A stretch of 40,065 bases of DNA from an uncultured Flavobacteriaceae bacterium (GTDB taxonomy: Bacteria; Bacteroidota; Bacteroidia; Flavobacteriales; Flavobacteriaceae). Both the position numbers and the translations under genes were made by a program. The notes beneath the pieces are model-generated. The model saw only the letters and a list, made by a program, of their open reading frames with translations, was not told the DNA's origin and ran no database searches. The stretch is taken from contig CAJQNZ010000041.1 in the NCBI GenBank assembly GCA_905479835.1, positions 1 through 40,065 of the forward strand, given 5' to 3'. Numbering within the stretch: position 1 is the first letter of the stretch; every line of letters begins with the position of its first letter. Below are positions 9,270 through 18,949 of this stretch, piece after piece.

Positions 9270-10922
9270 ATGCTTGCTGCACTTTCAATAAAAAATTACG
9301 CCTTAATTGAAGAGTTGAATGTAAAATTTGACAAAGGGTTTTCCATTATTACTGGTGAAACAGGTGCAGGAAAGTCTATTTTGCTTGGCGCTTTAGGATT
9401 GGTTTTAGGAAAACGAGCAGATGTTACTTTTTTAAAAAATAAAGAGCAAAAATGTATTATTGAGGTTGAATTTTCTATAAAAGATTATCAGTTACAATCT
9501 TTCTTTTCAAATGAAGATTTAGATTATGAAGATTTTACCATTATAAGAAGAGAAATCTTGCCAAATGGTAAGTCAAGAGCCTTTATCAATGATACTCCTA
9601 CAACTCTTACAGTTCTCAACTTATTGAGTGAGAAACTGGTAGATATACATTCTCAACATCAAACATTGGAACTTGCGGATAAAAAATTCCAATTTAAGAT
9701 AATAGATGCACTTGCATCCAATGAAAAACTGCTAAAAAGTTATAAAGAAAACTTCTCAATATATACTATTCTTCAAAAGGAGTTGGCTCAATTGATTGAA
9801 TCTCAGCAAGAATCAAAAGAACAACATGAATATAATTTATATTTATTTAACGAACTAGAAACGGCTTCTTTTAAAGAAGGAGAAAAAGAAACTATAGAGC
9901 AAGAGTTGGATGCATTGAATAATGTAGAAGAGATAAAATTAAACTTGAGTGAATCCATACAAGTTTATGATAGTGAAGAAGTTGGTCTTAATTCATTACT
10001 TAAATTATACAAATCTAAATTGAGTAAAATCGCTGCTTTTTCACCTCTCTATAGAGAACTTACAGACCGAATAGAAAGTATAGAAATAGAATTAAATGAT
10101 ATTTCTAATGAGATTTCCAATGCCAATGAATCGGTAAGTTTTAATCCTGCTGAACTAGAAAAATTAAATGACAGATTGCAACTTATTTATGATGTACTAA
10201 AGAAACATTCGGTTGCAAGTATATCTGAATTGTTAGTTATTCAAGAAGCATTATCCAATAAAGTATATGCAGTTGAAAATGCCTCTGCCATTATTACTCA
10301 GAAACGTTCAGAAATTGAAAAATCTGTCAACAGTTTATCTATCACTGCTGATAAAATTCATAAAAATAGAAAAGCGATCATTCCTAAGTTCATTGAGGAA
10401 CTTGAAAGATTACTCAATGGACTAGGGATGGAGAATACTCGTTTTATGATTAACATTACTTCCTCACAATCATTTCTAAAAAATGGAAAAGATGAGTTGG
10501 AATTATTATTTTCTGCCAATAAGGGTGTCAGTTATGGACAATTGAAAAAAATTGCTTCTGGAGGTGAATTGTCAAGAATTATGCTGTCTGTAAAGTTTAT
10601 TTTGTCTAAATATATCAACTTACCTACAATTATATTTGACGAAATAGATACAGGAGTTTCGGGAGAAGTTTCCAATAAAATGGGTGAAATTATGCAACAG
10701 ATGAGTGCGCATATGCAAGTGGTAAGTATTACGCATTTACCTCAGATAGCTGCGAAAGGAAATCATCATTATAAAGTGTATAAAGAAGAAAAAACGGGTG
10801 TCATAGAAACACAATTGAGACTGTTGTCTCAAGATGAAAGAATCACAGAATTAGCAGAAATGCTGGGAGGGAAAAAACTGTCTGATTCTGCGATTGCTCA
10901 TGCACGAGCGTTGTTAAACTAA
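9270..10922 (+). CDS. recN: DNA repair protein RecN
   Basis: An SMC-like ATPase that acts early in double-strand break repair by holding DNA ends. The 550-residue length fits the family. The N-terminal half has Walker A GETGAGKS (residues 29-36) and SQHQTLEL. The middle is charged coiled-coil (roughly residues 155-380, Glu/Lys/Leu-rich). The C-terminal half has the ABC signature ASGGELSRIMLSVK, Walker B TIIFDEIDTGVSG and the QVVSITHLPQIAA switch region. It begins 23 bases after the DUF4835 gene and is probably the last gene of the bamD operon, since fabI has its own promoter box. Confidence 0.97.
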   Translation: MLAALSIKNYALIEELNVKFDKGFSIITGETGAGKSILLGALGLVLGKRADVTFLKNKEQKCIIEVEFSIKDYQLQSFFSNEDLDYEDFTIIRREILPNGKSRAFINDTPTTLTVLNLLSEKLVDIHSQHQTLELADKKFQFKIIDALASNEKLLKSYKENFSIYTILQKELAQLIESQQESKEQHEYNLYLFNELETASFKEGEKETIEQELDALNNVEEIKLNLSESIQVYDSEEVGLNSLLKLYKSKLSKIAAFSPLYRELTDRIESIEIELNDISNEISNANESVSFNPAELEKLNDRLQLIYDVLKKHSVASISELLVIQEALSNKVYAVENASAIITQKRSEIEKSVNSLSITADKIHKNRKAIIPKFIEELERLLNGLGMENTRFMINITSSQSFLKNGKDELELLFSANKGVSYGQLKKIASGGELSRIMLSVKFILSKYINLPTIIFDEIDTGVSGEVSNKMGEIMQQMSAHMQVVSITHLPQIAAKGNHHYKVYKEEKTGVIETQLRLLSQDERITELAEMLGGKKLSDSAIAHARALLN

Positions 10923-10927
10923 ATGAT

Positions 10928-10935
10928 TATCTTTG
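10928..10935 (+). promoter_or_regulatory. -7 box TATCTTTG for fabI
   Basis: Exact TAnnTTTG match six bases after the recN stop, predicting a start near 10940 and a leader of about 30 bases. No TTG at the ideal 19-base spacing. Confidence 0.55.
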
Positions 10936-10971
10936 TAAAAAATTAAAACCAACTAACAATAAATATATAAT

Positions 10972-11787
10972 ATGTATAACTTATTAAAAGGTAAAAAAGG
11001 AATTATTTTCGGAGCATTGGACTCAAATTCAATCGCTTGGAAAGTTGCTGAACGTGCGCATGAAGAAGGTGCAGAGTTTGTATTGACAAATGCTCCTATA
11101 GCAATGAGAATGGGAACCATCAATGAACTAGCGGAAAAAACTGGTTCTCAGATTATTCCTGCTGATGCAACTTCTATGGAAGATCTACAGAACTTAGTAG
11201 ATAAGTCGCAAGAGATTCTTGGAGGGAAGTTGGATTTCGTACTCCATTCTATAGGAATGTCTATTAACGTTCGTAAAGGAAAGCATTATACAGATTCTAA
11301 TTATGACTTCACTCATAAAGGATTTGATGTGTCTGCATTATCATTTCATAAGACAATGAATGTATTATACAATAGCAATGCAATGAATGAATGGGGAAGT
11401 GTTGTTGCATTGACATATATGGCTGCTCAACGTGTTTTTCCAGATTATAATGATATGGCAGACAATAAGGCCTATCTTGAATCTATCGCAAGAAGTTTTG
11501 GATATTTCTTTGGTAGAGATCATAAAGTAAGGGTCAATACAATTTCGCAATCTCCTACACCTACAACTGCAGGAAGTGGCGTAAAAGGATTTGAAGGATT
11601 CTTAGCATATGCTGAGAAAATGTCACCTTTAGGAAATGCAACAGCGCTTGAATGTGCCGATTATACCATTTCATTATTTTCTGACTTGACCAAAAAAGTA
11701 ACACTTCAGAATTTATTTCATGATGGTGGTTTTTCTAATATGGGCGTAAGTGATCTAGTGATGGATAAATTTGTTGATGAAGAATAG
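10972..11787 (+). CDS. fabI: enoyl-[acyl-carrier-protein] reductase FabI
   Basis: NADH-dependent reduction of the enoyl group in each round of fatty-acid elongation. It is a short-chain dehydrogenase fold of 271 residues with the FabI-type nucleotide site (GALDSNSIAWKVA, residues 14-26) and LHSIGMS (91-97). The catalytic set is Tyr149, Tyr159 and Lys166, spaced exactly as Tyr146, Tyr156 and Lys163 of E. coli FabI. The C-terminal GNATALECADYTISLFSD segment is also typical. It stands alone between recN and a glycosyltransferase, with its own promoter box and a downstream hairpin. Confidence 0.96.
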   Translation: MYNLLKGKKGIIFGALDSNSIAWKVAERAHEEGAEFVLTNAPIAMRMGTINELAEKTGSQIIPADATSMEDLQNLVDKSQEILGGKLDFVLHSIGMSINVRKGKHYTDSNYDFTHKGFDVSALSFHKTMNVLYNSNAMNEWGSVVALTYMAAQRVFPDYNDMADNKAYLESIARSFGYFFGRDHKVRVNTISQSPTPTTAGSGVKGFEGFLAYAEKMSPLGNATALECADYTISLFSDLTKKVTLQNLFHDGGFSNMGVSDLVMDKFVDEE

Positions 11788-11819
11788 AATAAAATCAACC
11801 ATATAGAGAAGAGAAAAAG

Positions 11820-11857
11820 AAGTTGAAAGTTATTTTTATAATAGCCTTCAACTTTTT
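11820..11857 (+). terminator. probable intrinsic terminator after fabI
   Basis: AAGTTGAA (11820-11827) pairs with TTCAACTT (11847-11854), with further imperfect pairing inside, followed by a run of T. Confidence 0.6.
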
Positions 11858-11881
11858 ACTTTTACCTAAAACCAATCAGTC

Positions 11882-12832
11882 TTGAACCTAAAATTCTCAA
11901 TCATAGTTCCTGTTTTCAATCGACCTCAAGAAATTGACGAATTATTAAACAGTTTAACGAGTCAATCTTATAAAAAAGATTTTGAAGTTGTATTAGTGGA
12001 AGATGGATCTACTGAGAAATGTGATTCTATAATTGAAAAATACCAAGAACAACTTACCATTAATTATTTTTTTAAAGAAAATAGTGGAGCAGGAGCAAGC
12101 CGCAACTATGGAATGGAAAGTGCAAGTGGAAATTACTTTATTATTTTGGATTCAGATGTAATAGTGCCTTCTCATTATCTTGAAGAGGTTGAAAAGGCTT
12201 TGGAAACTAATTTTACAGATGCATTCGGTGGAGCAGATGCAGCACATGACTCTTTTACTGTAATGCAGAAGGCGATAAATTATTCAATGACTTCTGTATT
12301 GACCACAGGAGGAATTAGAGGAAAAAAACAATCAGTTGGGAAGTTTCAGCCTCGAAGTTTTAATATGGGAATCTCACAGACTGCTTTTAAAAAGACAAAT
12401 GGTTATTCAGAAATGAAATATGGAGAAGATATAGACTTGACCTTTAGATTGTGGAAAAATGATTATAAAACTCAATTTATTGAAAAGGCATTTGTATTTC
12501 ACAAACGAAGAAGTACGTTGAGTGAATTTTTTAATCAGACCTTTAATTTCGGAACTGCAAGACCTATTTTAAATCGAAAATATCCTAAAACTTCGAAGTT
12601 GGCTTATTGGTTTCCGAGTTTGTTTATCATAGGATTTGACATAGCGTTGATTTTATTGCTATTTGGTAAATGGGTATATGTACTTCCATTTTTGATTTAT
12701 TTCTTGTTTATTTTCTTAGATTCTTTATTGCAAAATAAAAATTTGAAAGTTTCTTTTTTAAGTATAATTACTACTCATACTCAATTCTTGGGTTATGGAT
12801 TAGGGTTTTTAAAATCGACTCTTAAATTCTAA
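11882..12832 (+). CDS. glycosyltransferase family 2, membrane-anchored
   Basis: A 316-residue GT-A enzyme. The opening FSIIVPVFNRPQEIDELL, EDGST and the metal-binding DSDVIVP (DXD-type, near residue 92) are followed by the acceptor-side YGEDIDLTFRLW and a basic FHKRRSTLSEFF. Two to three C-terminal hydrophobic segments (SLFIIGFDIALILLLFG, VYVLPFLIYFLFIFLDSLL) anchor it to the inner membrane. Sugar and acceptor cannot be told from sequence; cell-surface glycan synthesis is the usual role. Translation must start at the TTG at 11882, because no ATG precedes the essential first strand. Confidence 0.85.
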   Translation: MNLKFSIIVPVFNRPQEIDELLNSLTSQSYKKDFEVVLVEDGSTEKCDSIIEKYQEQLTINYFFKENSGAGASRNYGMESASGNYFIILDSDVIVPSHYLEEVEKALETNFTDAFGGADAAHDSFTVMQKAINYSMTSVLTTGGIRGKKQSVGKFQPRSFNMGISQTAFKKTNGYSEMKYGEDIDLTFRLWKNDYKTQFIEKAFVFHKRRSTLSEFFNQTFNFGTARPILNRKYPKTSKLAYWFPSLFIIGFDIALILLLFGKWVYVLPFLIYFLFIFLDSLLQNKNLKVSFLSIITTHTQFLGYGLGFLKSTLKF

Positions 12833-12835
12833 AAA

Positions 12836-12863
12836 ATAGATTCCTGCTTTCTCAGGAATGACA
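12836..12863. repeat. small palindromic repeat (ATTCCTG...CAGGAAT)
   Basis: ATTCCTG and CAGGAAT form a 7-bp hairpin with loop CTTTCT, followed by GACAAAA. This is a close copy of the 'TTCCTGC-TTTC-GCAGGAATGACA' intergenic element common in Bacteroidota. It lacks a T-run on the plus strand, so it is not an obvious terminator for the glycosyltransferase. Confidence 0.55.
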
Positions 12864-12898
12864 AAAAAAAGCCCTATCAACATATAGTTAATAGGACT
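12863..12898 (-). terminator. intrinsic terminator of yidC
   Basis: On the minus strand AGTCCTAT (12898-12891) pairs with ATAGGGCT (12877-12870) with one mismatch, then a run of eight T residues follows. Confidence 0.7.
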
Positions 12899-12923
12899 TC
12901 GTAATTTATAAATTCGCAATTAT

Positions 12924-14816
12924 TTATTTTTTCTTTGCTTTCTTTTGAGCTTCTTGTTGCGCTTGTGCCTGTTTCATTGCATCATCCATACGCTGACGAA
13001 ACTTACTCTTTTTCTTTTCAGGACGTTTTTTATTTTCTTCGATCTGTGCATGAATTTTATCTTCATCAATGACATAGTTTTTAATAACTAGCATAATTCC
13101 AATGGTCAATAAATTCGAAACGAAATAATACAAACTCAAACTACTTGCATACTGATTAAAGAAAAACAACATCATAATAGGAGACAAGTAGATCATCATT
13201 TTCATCATCTTCTGCATATCAGGCATTCCTTCTTGTGCTGGAGGCTGCATATTGGCTTGTTGACTTTGATTCATCTTCATATAAAAGAAAATAGCTACAG
13301 ATGCCAAAATTGGGAACAAACTCACGTGACTTCCATAAAATGGAATGTTGAATCCTAAATTAAATATATTGTCATAAGAAGATAAATCATCTGCCCAAAG
13401 GAAACTTTTTTGTCTTAAGGTAATATTAGAAGGGAAAAATTTAAAGAGTGCAAAGAAAACAGGCATTTGTAATAACGCTGGAATACATCCTGACATCATA
13501 CTTACTCCTGCTTTTCGTTGAATTGCCATCGTTTCTTGTTGACGCTTCATAGCATTTTCTTTTCCAGGAAGTCTCTTATTGATTTCTTCCATTTCTGGAC
13601 GTAAGACTTTCATCTTGGCGCTAGAAAGATAGGACTTGTATACCAATGGTGACATTAAGATACGTACGGCAATAGTCATCAAGATGATGATTAGTCCATA
13701 ATTCCAAGAGAATCCAGATAAGAAATTGAATATATGACGGAAAATATATTTATTAATCCATCCGAATATTCCCCAACCCATATCAGCGACTTCTTCAATA
13801 TCAGTACCTTCATAAGATTTTAATGTGGTATAGTCTGTGGGTCCAAAATACATATTCATCGCATAATTCAATTCACCACTTTTTAATTCTAATGGAGCCT
13901 TGATTGAGAATTTATTGGTAAAAATGGAATCCTTATCTACATCTTTATACAATTTTTCAGAAACTAGATTGGCGCTTTTAAAAGGAGTATCTGTTAATAA
14001 TATAGAGGAAAAGAAATGCTGTTTATATCCTACCCAACTTACTTCTTTTTCTGTTTCGTCATCGTCTTGACTTAAATATGTAGTATTTCCATCAGCTTTA
14101 TAATAATACCAAGTATACATGCTTTCTGAACGAATACTTTTTTCATTTCTATAACTCGTTAAGTCCCATTGAAGATTTACAGGATGTGAAGTGTTGAATA
14201 CACTACCAAGTCCTTGTGAACGAATAGAGAAATCAATCATATAATCATCAGGCTTGATTTCGTATCTGTATTCTAAATAACGGTTTCCATCTACCGCCAA
14301 TTTCATTGTAAGAACTTGGTTGTTATTACTAAGTTCAGGTTTAAAATTAAGGTCTTTGGTGTTTAAAATTCTATTCCCTGAAGTTCCAAAATTGATATTG
14401 AATAAAGCATTGTTGTCTTTAATCAGTTTTACAGGAATAGAATCGTAGGTATTATAATCTTTTAAAAGTGCTTCAACAATCTGCCCTCCTTTATTGGATA
14501 TTGTCAACTTTAACTGATCATTTTCAATTATCGTAACACTTTCAGATGAAATCGATGCAGAACTTGCAAATGCTCCCAATTCATTTTGTGCGTTAACGTT
14601 TTTTAATGAATCAGAAAGAACTTCAATGGTTTTTAGTTGTGGAGTAGTAGTAACAACTGATTGTTGAATCTTATTGATAGAATCTTGAATTCTTTCAGTT
14701 TTAACTTTTTCAAGTTGCTCAGGAGTAGGTTGGTTCGAATACATCCACCACAATGCAATTGCTCCAAGTAATAAAAAACCTATAAACGTATTTGCGTCAA
14801 ATTTCTTTTCTTCCAT
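12924..14816 (-). CDS. yidC: membrane protein insertase YidC
   Basis: Inserts and folds inner-membrane proteins, alone or with SecYEG. The 630-residue protein has an N-terminal membrane helix (FIGFLLLGAIALWWMY), a large periplasmic beta domain (about residues 75-350) and the conserved 60-kDa insertase core with helices beginning FSWNYGLIIILMTIAVRILM. The hairpin region MKVLRPEMEEINKRLPGKENAMKRQQETMAIQRKAGVSMMSGCIPALLQMPVFFALF is characteristic and is cited here by its key parts only. A long Lys/Gln-rich tail probably contacts ribosomes. It is transcribed alone; a -7 box lies about 55 bases upstream. Confidence 0.97.
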   Translation of the reverse strand: MEEKKFDANTFIGFLLLGAIALWWMYSNQPTPEQLEKVKTERIQDSINKIQQSVVTTTPQLKTIEVLSDSLKNVNAQNELGAFASSASISSESVTIIENDQLKLTISNKGGQIVEALLKDYNTYDSIPVKLIKDNNALFNINFGTSGNRILNTKDLNFKPELSNNNQVLTMKLAVDGNRYLEYRYEIKPDDYMIDFSIRSQGLGSVFNTSHPVNLQWDLTSYRNEKSIRSESMYTWYYYKADGNTTYLSQDDDETEKEVSWVGYKQHFFSSILLTDTPFKSANLVSEKLYKDVDKDSIFTNKFSIKAPLELKSGELNYAMNMYFGPTDYTTLKSYEGTDIEEVADMGWGIFGWINKYIFRHIFNFLSGFSWNYGLIIILMTIAVRILMSPLVYKSYLSSAKMKVLRPEMEEINKRLPGKENAMKRQQETMAIQRKAGVSMMSGCIPALLQMPVFFALFKFFPSNITLRQKSFLWADDLSSYDNIFNLGFNIPFYGSHVSLFPILASVAIFFYMKMNQSQQANMQPPAQEGMPDMQKMMKMMIYLSPIMMLFFFNQYASSLSLYYFVSNLLTIGIMLVIKNYVIDEDKIHAQIEENKKRPEKKKSKFRQRMDDAMKQAQAQQEAQKKAKKK

Positions 14817-14871
14817 ATTTTTAAAATGTCATCTTGTCAGATACTTTTTCAGATTTCTGCAAAAAGTCCGA

Positions 14872-14879
14872 CAAAAATA
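14872..14879 (-). promoter_or_regulatory. -7 box TATTTTTG for yidC
   Basis: Minus-strand TATTTTTG matches the consensus and predicts a start near 14867, giving a leader of about 50 bases. Confidence 0.5.
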
Positions 14880-14915
14880 GTGTTTTTTGTTTTATTATTT
14901 TAGTAGTTATTCTGC

Positions 14916-14994
14916 TCATTTCGACTCCGATCAATGAACAATACTATATGTTTATTAGTGTTAAGATATTTATTGCTGAGCGTAGCCGAAGTAT
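14916..14994. repeat. two degenerate dispersed-repeat fragments between pyrG and yidC
   Basis: CATTTCGACTCCGATCAATG (from 14919) and GCTGAGCGTAGCCGAAGTAT (about 14965-14984) are versions of the 'TTTCGACTCCGCTCAATGAAC' and 'CTGAGCGAAGTCGAAGTAT' intergenic elements of flavobacteria. The second abuts the pyrG stop codon and is related to the copy at 2950-2986. Confidence 0.5.
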
Positions 14995-16626
<1,632 letters not shown>

Positions 16627-16713
16627 TTATTGGTAACATATGTGTTCACCATTAATAACTTCTTGGATGTAAATAGTAAATAATTTGCTCGGTTCATTGA
16701 GTTTTGGTTTGAG

Positions 16714-16743
16714 CAAAAGTACTAACTCTATTTTAGTTGACAA
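16714..16743 (-). promoter_or_regulatory. complete promoter of pyrG: TTG-N19-TACTTTTG
   Basis: On the minus strand TTG (16743-16741), a 19-base spacer and TACTTTTG (16721-16714) match the Bacteroidota housekeeping consensus exactly. Transcription would begin near 16709. Confidence 0.75.
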
Positions 16744-16786
16744 AAAAAAGAAACCCTTAAAATTTTTTAAATTTTAAGGGTTTCTT
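16741..16786 (-). terminator. strong intrinsic terminator of aqpZ
   Basis: A perfect 17-bp stem: 16748-16764 pairs with 16770-16786 around a 5-base loop, with GGGTTTCTT-type arms and a minus-strand T-run at 16749-16742. The T-run overlaps the -33 element of pyrG, so termination of one gene and initiation of the next are packed together. Confidence 0.88.
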
Positions 16787-16813
16787 AATGAGTTTATTAT
16801 ATGAAATAATACA

Positions 16814-17515
16814 TTATTTTTCCGAGGTCATAAACTTATAAACCACTCCAGCCAATAGTGCACCTACAATAGGAGCAACCCAAAACAACCACAATTGTCC
16901 CATAGCATTTGCTTCAGCAAATATAGCAACAGCAGTACTTCTTGCTGGATTTACAGATGTATTGGTAACAGGAATACTGATTAAGTGAATTAAAGTTAAA
17001 GCCAATCCAATAGCCATTCCTCCAAATCCTGGAGAAGCATTTTTATGTGTAGCTCCTAGAATTATAATTAAAAACATAAATGTCATTACAATTTCTGTTA
17101 CTAATGCACCAACCATTCCGAAGTTTACACCGTAAACATTTGCATCATAAAAGTTAGTTGCAAACGCTCCAGGATCTGATCCTACACCAGTAAAAGTTGC
17201 TGAACTACTTACTATTAAATATAAGATACCTGCACCTACAGCTCCGCCTACTACTTGCGCACCTATGTAAGGTAATAAATCTTTTGTGTCAAATTTTCCT
17301 CCAGCCCATAATCCCAAAGAAACTGCAGGATTAAAATGACCACCTGAAATATGTCCTAGAGCATATGCTCCAGTCAATACTGTTAAACCGAATGCAAGAG
17401 AAACTCCTACGAGTCCAATTCCAACACCTGGTACGCCTGCTGCTAATACTGCTGCGCCACAGCCTCCTAATACAAGCCATGCTGTTCCGATAAATTCTGC
17501 TACTAATTTTTTCAT
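16814..17515 (-). CDS. aqpZ: aquaporin Z, water channel
   Basis: A six-helix channel of the MIP family, 233 residues. Both Asn-Pro-Ala boxes are present: GGHFNPAV (NPA at 62-64) and TSVNPARS (189-191). The selectivity filter reads Phe42, His177, Thr186 and Arg192, the same set as F43, H174, T183 and R189 of E. coli AqpZ, which indicates a water-selective pore rather than a glycerol facilitator. It stands between pyrG and a secreted DUF1566-type gene, with strong terminators on both sides, so it is monocistronic. The start at 17515 follows a T/A-rich stretch; TACCTTTA about 35 bases upstream is a one-mismatch -7 box. Confidence 0.96.
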   Translation of the reverse strand: MKKLVAEFIGTAWLVLGGCGAAVLAAGVPGVGIGLVGVSLAFGLTVLTGAYALGHISGGHFNPAVSLGLWAGGKFDTKDLLPYIGAQVVGGAVGAGILYLIVSSSATFTGVGSDPGAFATNFYDANVYGVNFGMVGALVTEIVMTFMFLIIILGATHKNASPGFGGMAIGLALTLIHLISIPVTNTSVNPARSTAVAIFAEANAMGQLWLFWVAPIVGALLAGVVYKFMTSEK

Positions 17516-17554
17516 TTAATTAAGTTTTTAGTTAATAAATAATAGTTTAAAGGT

Positions 17555-17594
17555 AAAAAAAAAGCCATTAAACTAATTTTAGTTTAATGGCTTT
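17555..17594 (-). terminator. strong intrinsic terminator of the DUF1566-type gene
   Basis: A perfect 15-bp stem (17561-17575 with 17580-17594) around a 4-base loop, with a minus-strand T-run at 17563-17555. It begins just after the stop codon. Confidence 0.88.
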
Positions 17595-17600
17595 ATAAAT

Positions 17601-18206
17601 TTAAAAAGCTCTTACAGCTCTTACATTATATGAGTAATGCTTGAAATAATAACTCTGTTTTCCAGTTTTAAAATATTGTATCCAAGTATTATGTTTATCT
17701 TCTTCAGTTGAACTCCAATAATATCCTTGGGACAATATAGAGCCAGAATTTTTTAATGAAGTCTTATTTATAATGTCTCTATTTGTATAGATTTTTTCTA
17801 ATTCCTCTTTAGAAGGTAAATACCAGTCTGAATAAGTATTTCCATTTTCCTTTAATTTTAATTTTTTACACAATTTTCTTGCATAATATTTTTGAGTTTT
17901 ATTTTTGTTTTTTTCTTTTCCTCCGAATATAGAGGTTGAAGTACTATTAACTCCAGCAACTCTTTTATCATACGTTCTTTTTGTTCTTTGAGGTGCCCAT
18001 TGAATTTTAGATCCTTGATCTTCTTTTGCACATACAAGTCCATGCATACCAGTTTCATCAACCCAAACTACAATTCCACCTTCAGCATAGTCACCAATCT
18101 GATAAGATGTATTAATTGATGTTTTTGATTCTGTAGTTTTCGTATTGTTTGCATTTACAGCGAAAATAATTGTAAAAACAAGTAAAAATGTACTAATTTT
18201 TTTCAT
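17601..18206 (-). CDS. secreted DUF1566/Lcl-type domain protein
   Basis: A 201-residue exported protein: signal peptide KKISTFLLVFTIIFAVNA, then a single domain with YQIGDYAEGGIVVWVDETG, HGLVCAKEDQGSKIQWAP, SDWYLPSKEELEKIY, YYWSSTEE and a final NVRAVRAF. These are the landmarks of DUF1566/Lcl-C domains (GDxxxGGIVFxVD; WxLPSxxEL; YWSSTE; VRxVR), found in surface and adhesin-like proteins. No sorting signal or second domain is present, so this is a minimal, possibly periplasmic version. Its function is unknown. It is monocistronic, with a -7 box at 18230-18237 and its own terminator. Confidence 0.82.
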   Translation of the reverse strand: MKKISTFLLVFTIIFAVNANNTKTTESKTSINTSYQIGDYAEGGIVVWVDETGMHGLVCAKEDQGSKIQWAPQRTKRTYDKRVAGVNSTSTSIFGGKEKNKNKTQKYYARKLCKKLKLKENGNTYSDWYLPSKEELEKIYTNRDIINKTSLKNSGSILSQGYYWSSTEEDKHNTWIQYFKTGKQSYYFKHYSYNVRAVRAF

Positions 18207-18229
18207 AATTTAAATAGATATATTACTAT

Positions 18230-18237
18230 CAAATATA
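18230..18237 (-). promoter_or_regulatory. -7 box TATATTTG for the DUF1566-type gene
   Basis: Exact minus-strand match, predicting a start near 18225 and a leader of about 19 bases. Confidence 0.55.
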
Positions 18238-18447
18238 AAAAAAATACTGGAAACAGTTAATTTTAATTTTATAATGTATAAAAAATACTGATTAATAGAT
18301 AGATTTCAAGAATTTATGTTCAGCAAAAACTTAAATAGTAACAACTATAACAGTTAAAGAATAAGAATAATATTTTTTAATAAAAAAGGAATCAATTTAT
18401 TTAATTAAAAGTAATTAAATTCATTTTTTATTTTTTTTAAAATAGAC

Positions 18448-18477
18448 TTGTCAGAAGAAAAAGGATTTGTATATTTG
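18448..18477 (+). promoter_or_regulatory. complete promoter of rpmH: TTG-N19-TATATTTG
   Basis: TTG at 18448-18450, a 19-base spacer and TATATTTG at 18470-18477 reproduce the Bacteroidota housekeeping promoter exactly. The start would be near 18482, leaving a leader of about 68 bases. Confidence 0.8.
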
Positions 18478-18549
18478 CCCCACTTTTAGCGAGTTATTTA
18501 TTCGAATTAAAGTAAGAAAAATTTTAAAAGACATAAAAATATATAAGTA

Positions 18550-18711
18550 ATGCCGAAAAGAACGTACCAACCCTCAAAGAGAAAGAAAAGAAATAAACAC
18601 GGTTTCAGAGAAAGAATGGCATCAGTTAATGGTAGAAAAGTATTAGCACGAAGAAGGGCTAAAGGAAGAAAGAGATTAAGTGTTTCTTCTGATCCTCGAC
18701 CAAAAAAATAA
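18550..18711 (+). CDS. rpmH: 50S ribosomal protein L34
   Basis: Encodes 53 residues: [20 protein letters not shown], then [20 protein letters not shown] and [13 protein letters not shown]. This is the L34 sequence pattern (KRTYQPSxRKRxxxHGFRxRMxTxxGRxVLxxRRxKGRxRL) without doubt; it is a basic protein of the large ribosomal subunit. It is slightly longer than the usual 44-52 residues because of the SSDPRPKK tail. It has a perfect promoter and a strong terminator and is monocistronic; dnaA, rnpA and yidC are not beside it as they are in many bacteria, although yidC lies about 4 kb away on the other strand. Confidence 0.97.
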   Translation: MPKRTYQPSKRKKRNKHGFRERMASVNGRKVLARRRAKGRKRLSVSSDPRPKK

Positions 18712-18734
18712 TGAATTTATTAAATTCACATATA

Positions 18735-18768
18735 AGGTGTTGCTGTTTTTCAGTAACACCTTTTTTTA
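18735..18768 (+). terminator. intrinsic terminator of rpmH
   Basis: AGGTGTTGCTG (18735-18745) pairs with CAGTAACACCT (18751-18761), 11 bp with one G-T pair and a TTTTT loop, followed by seven T residues. Confidence 0.88.
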
Positions 18769-18949
18769 TGCCTATTAAAGTTCTTTATATAACCCGATTA
18801 AATATAAATAAAGTGTTCTTATTCCAAAGACACTATTGATAATATTTATCAGAAAATAAAAAGATGTTTTTTAATAAGTTTTAATAACTAAATTTTCAGA
18901 CTCAAAAACAAAAATATAATATTTACCATCAAAAAATAGATATTTTCAA

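Larger units (their letters stand above)
18207..18549. other. intergenic region between divergent DUF1566-type gene and rpmH
   Basis: An extremely AT-rich 343-base interval. It holds the -7 box of the minus-strand gene near one end and the complete rpmH promoter near the other. Between about 18240 and 18445 I see no gene, hairpin or repeat. Confidence 0.6.

Noticed and set aside
17858-18061. Minus-strand frame inside the DUF1566-type gene
   Set aside because: Same strand but another frame of a gene with clear domain motifs; no independent features.
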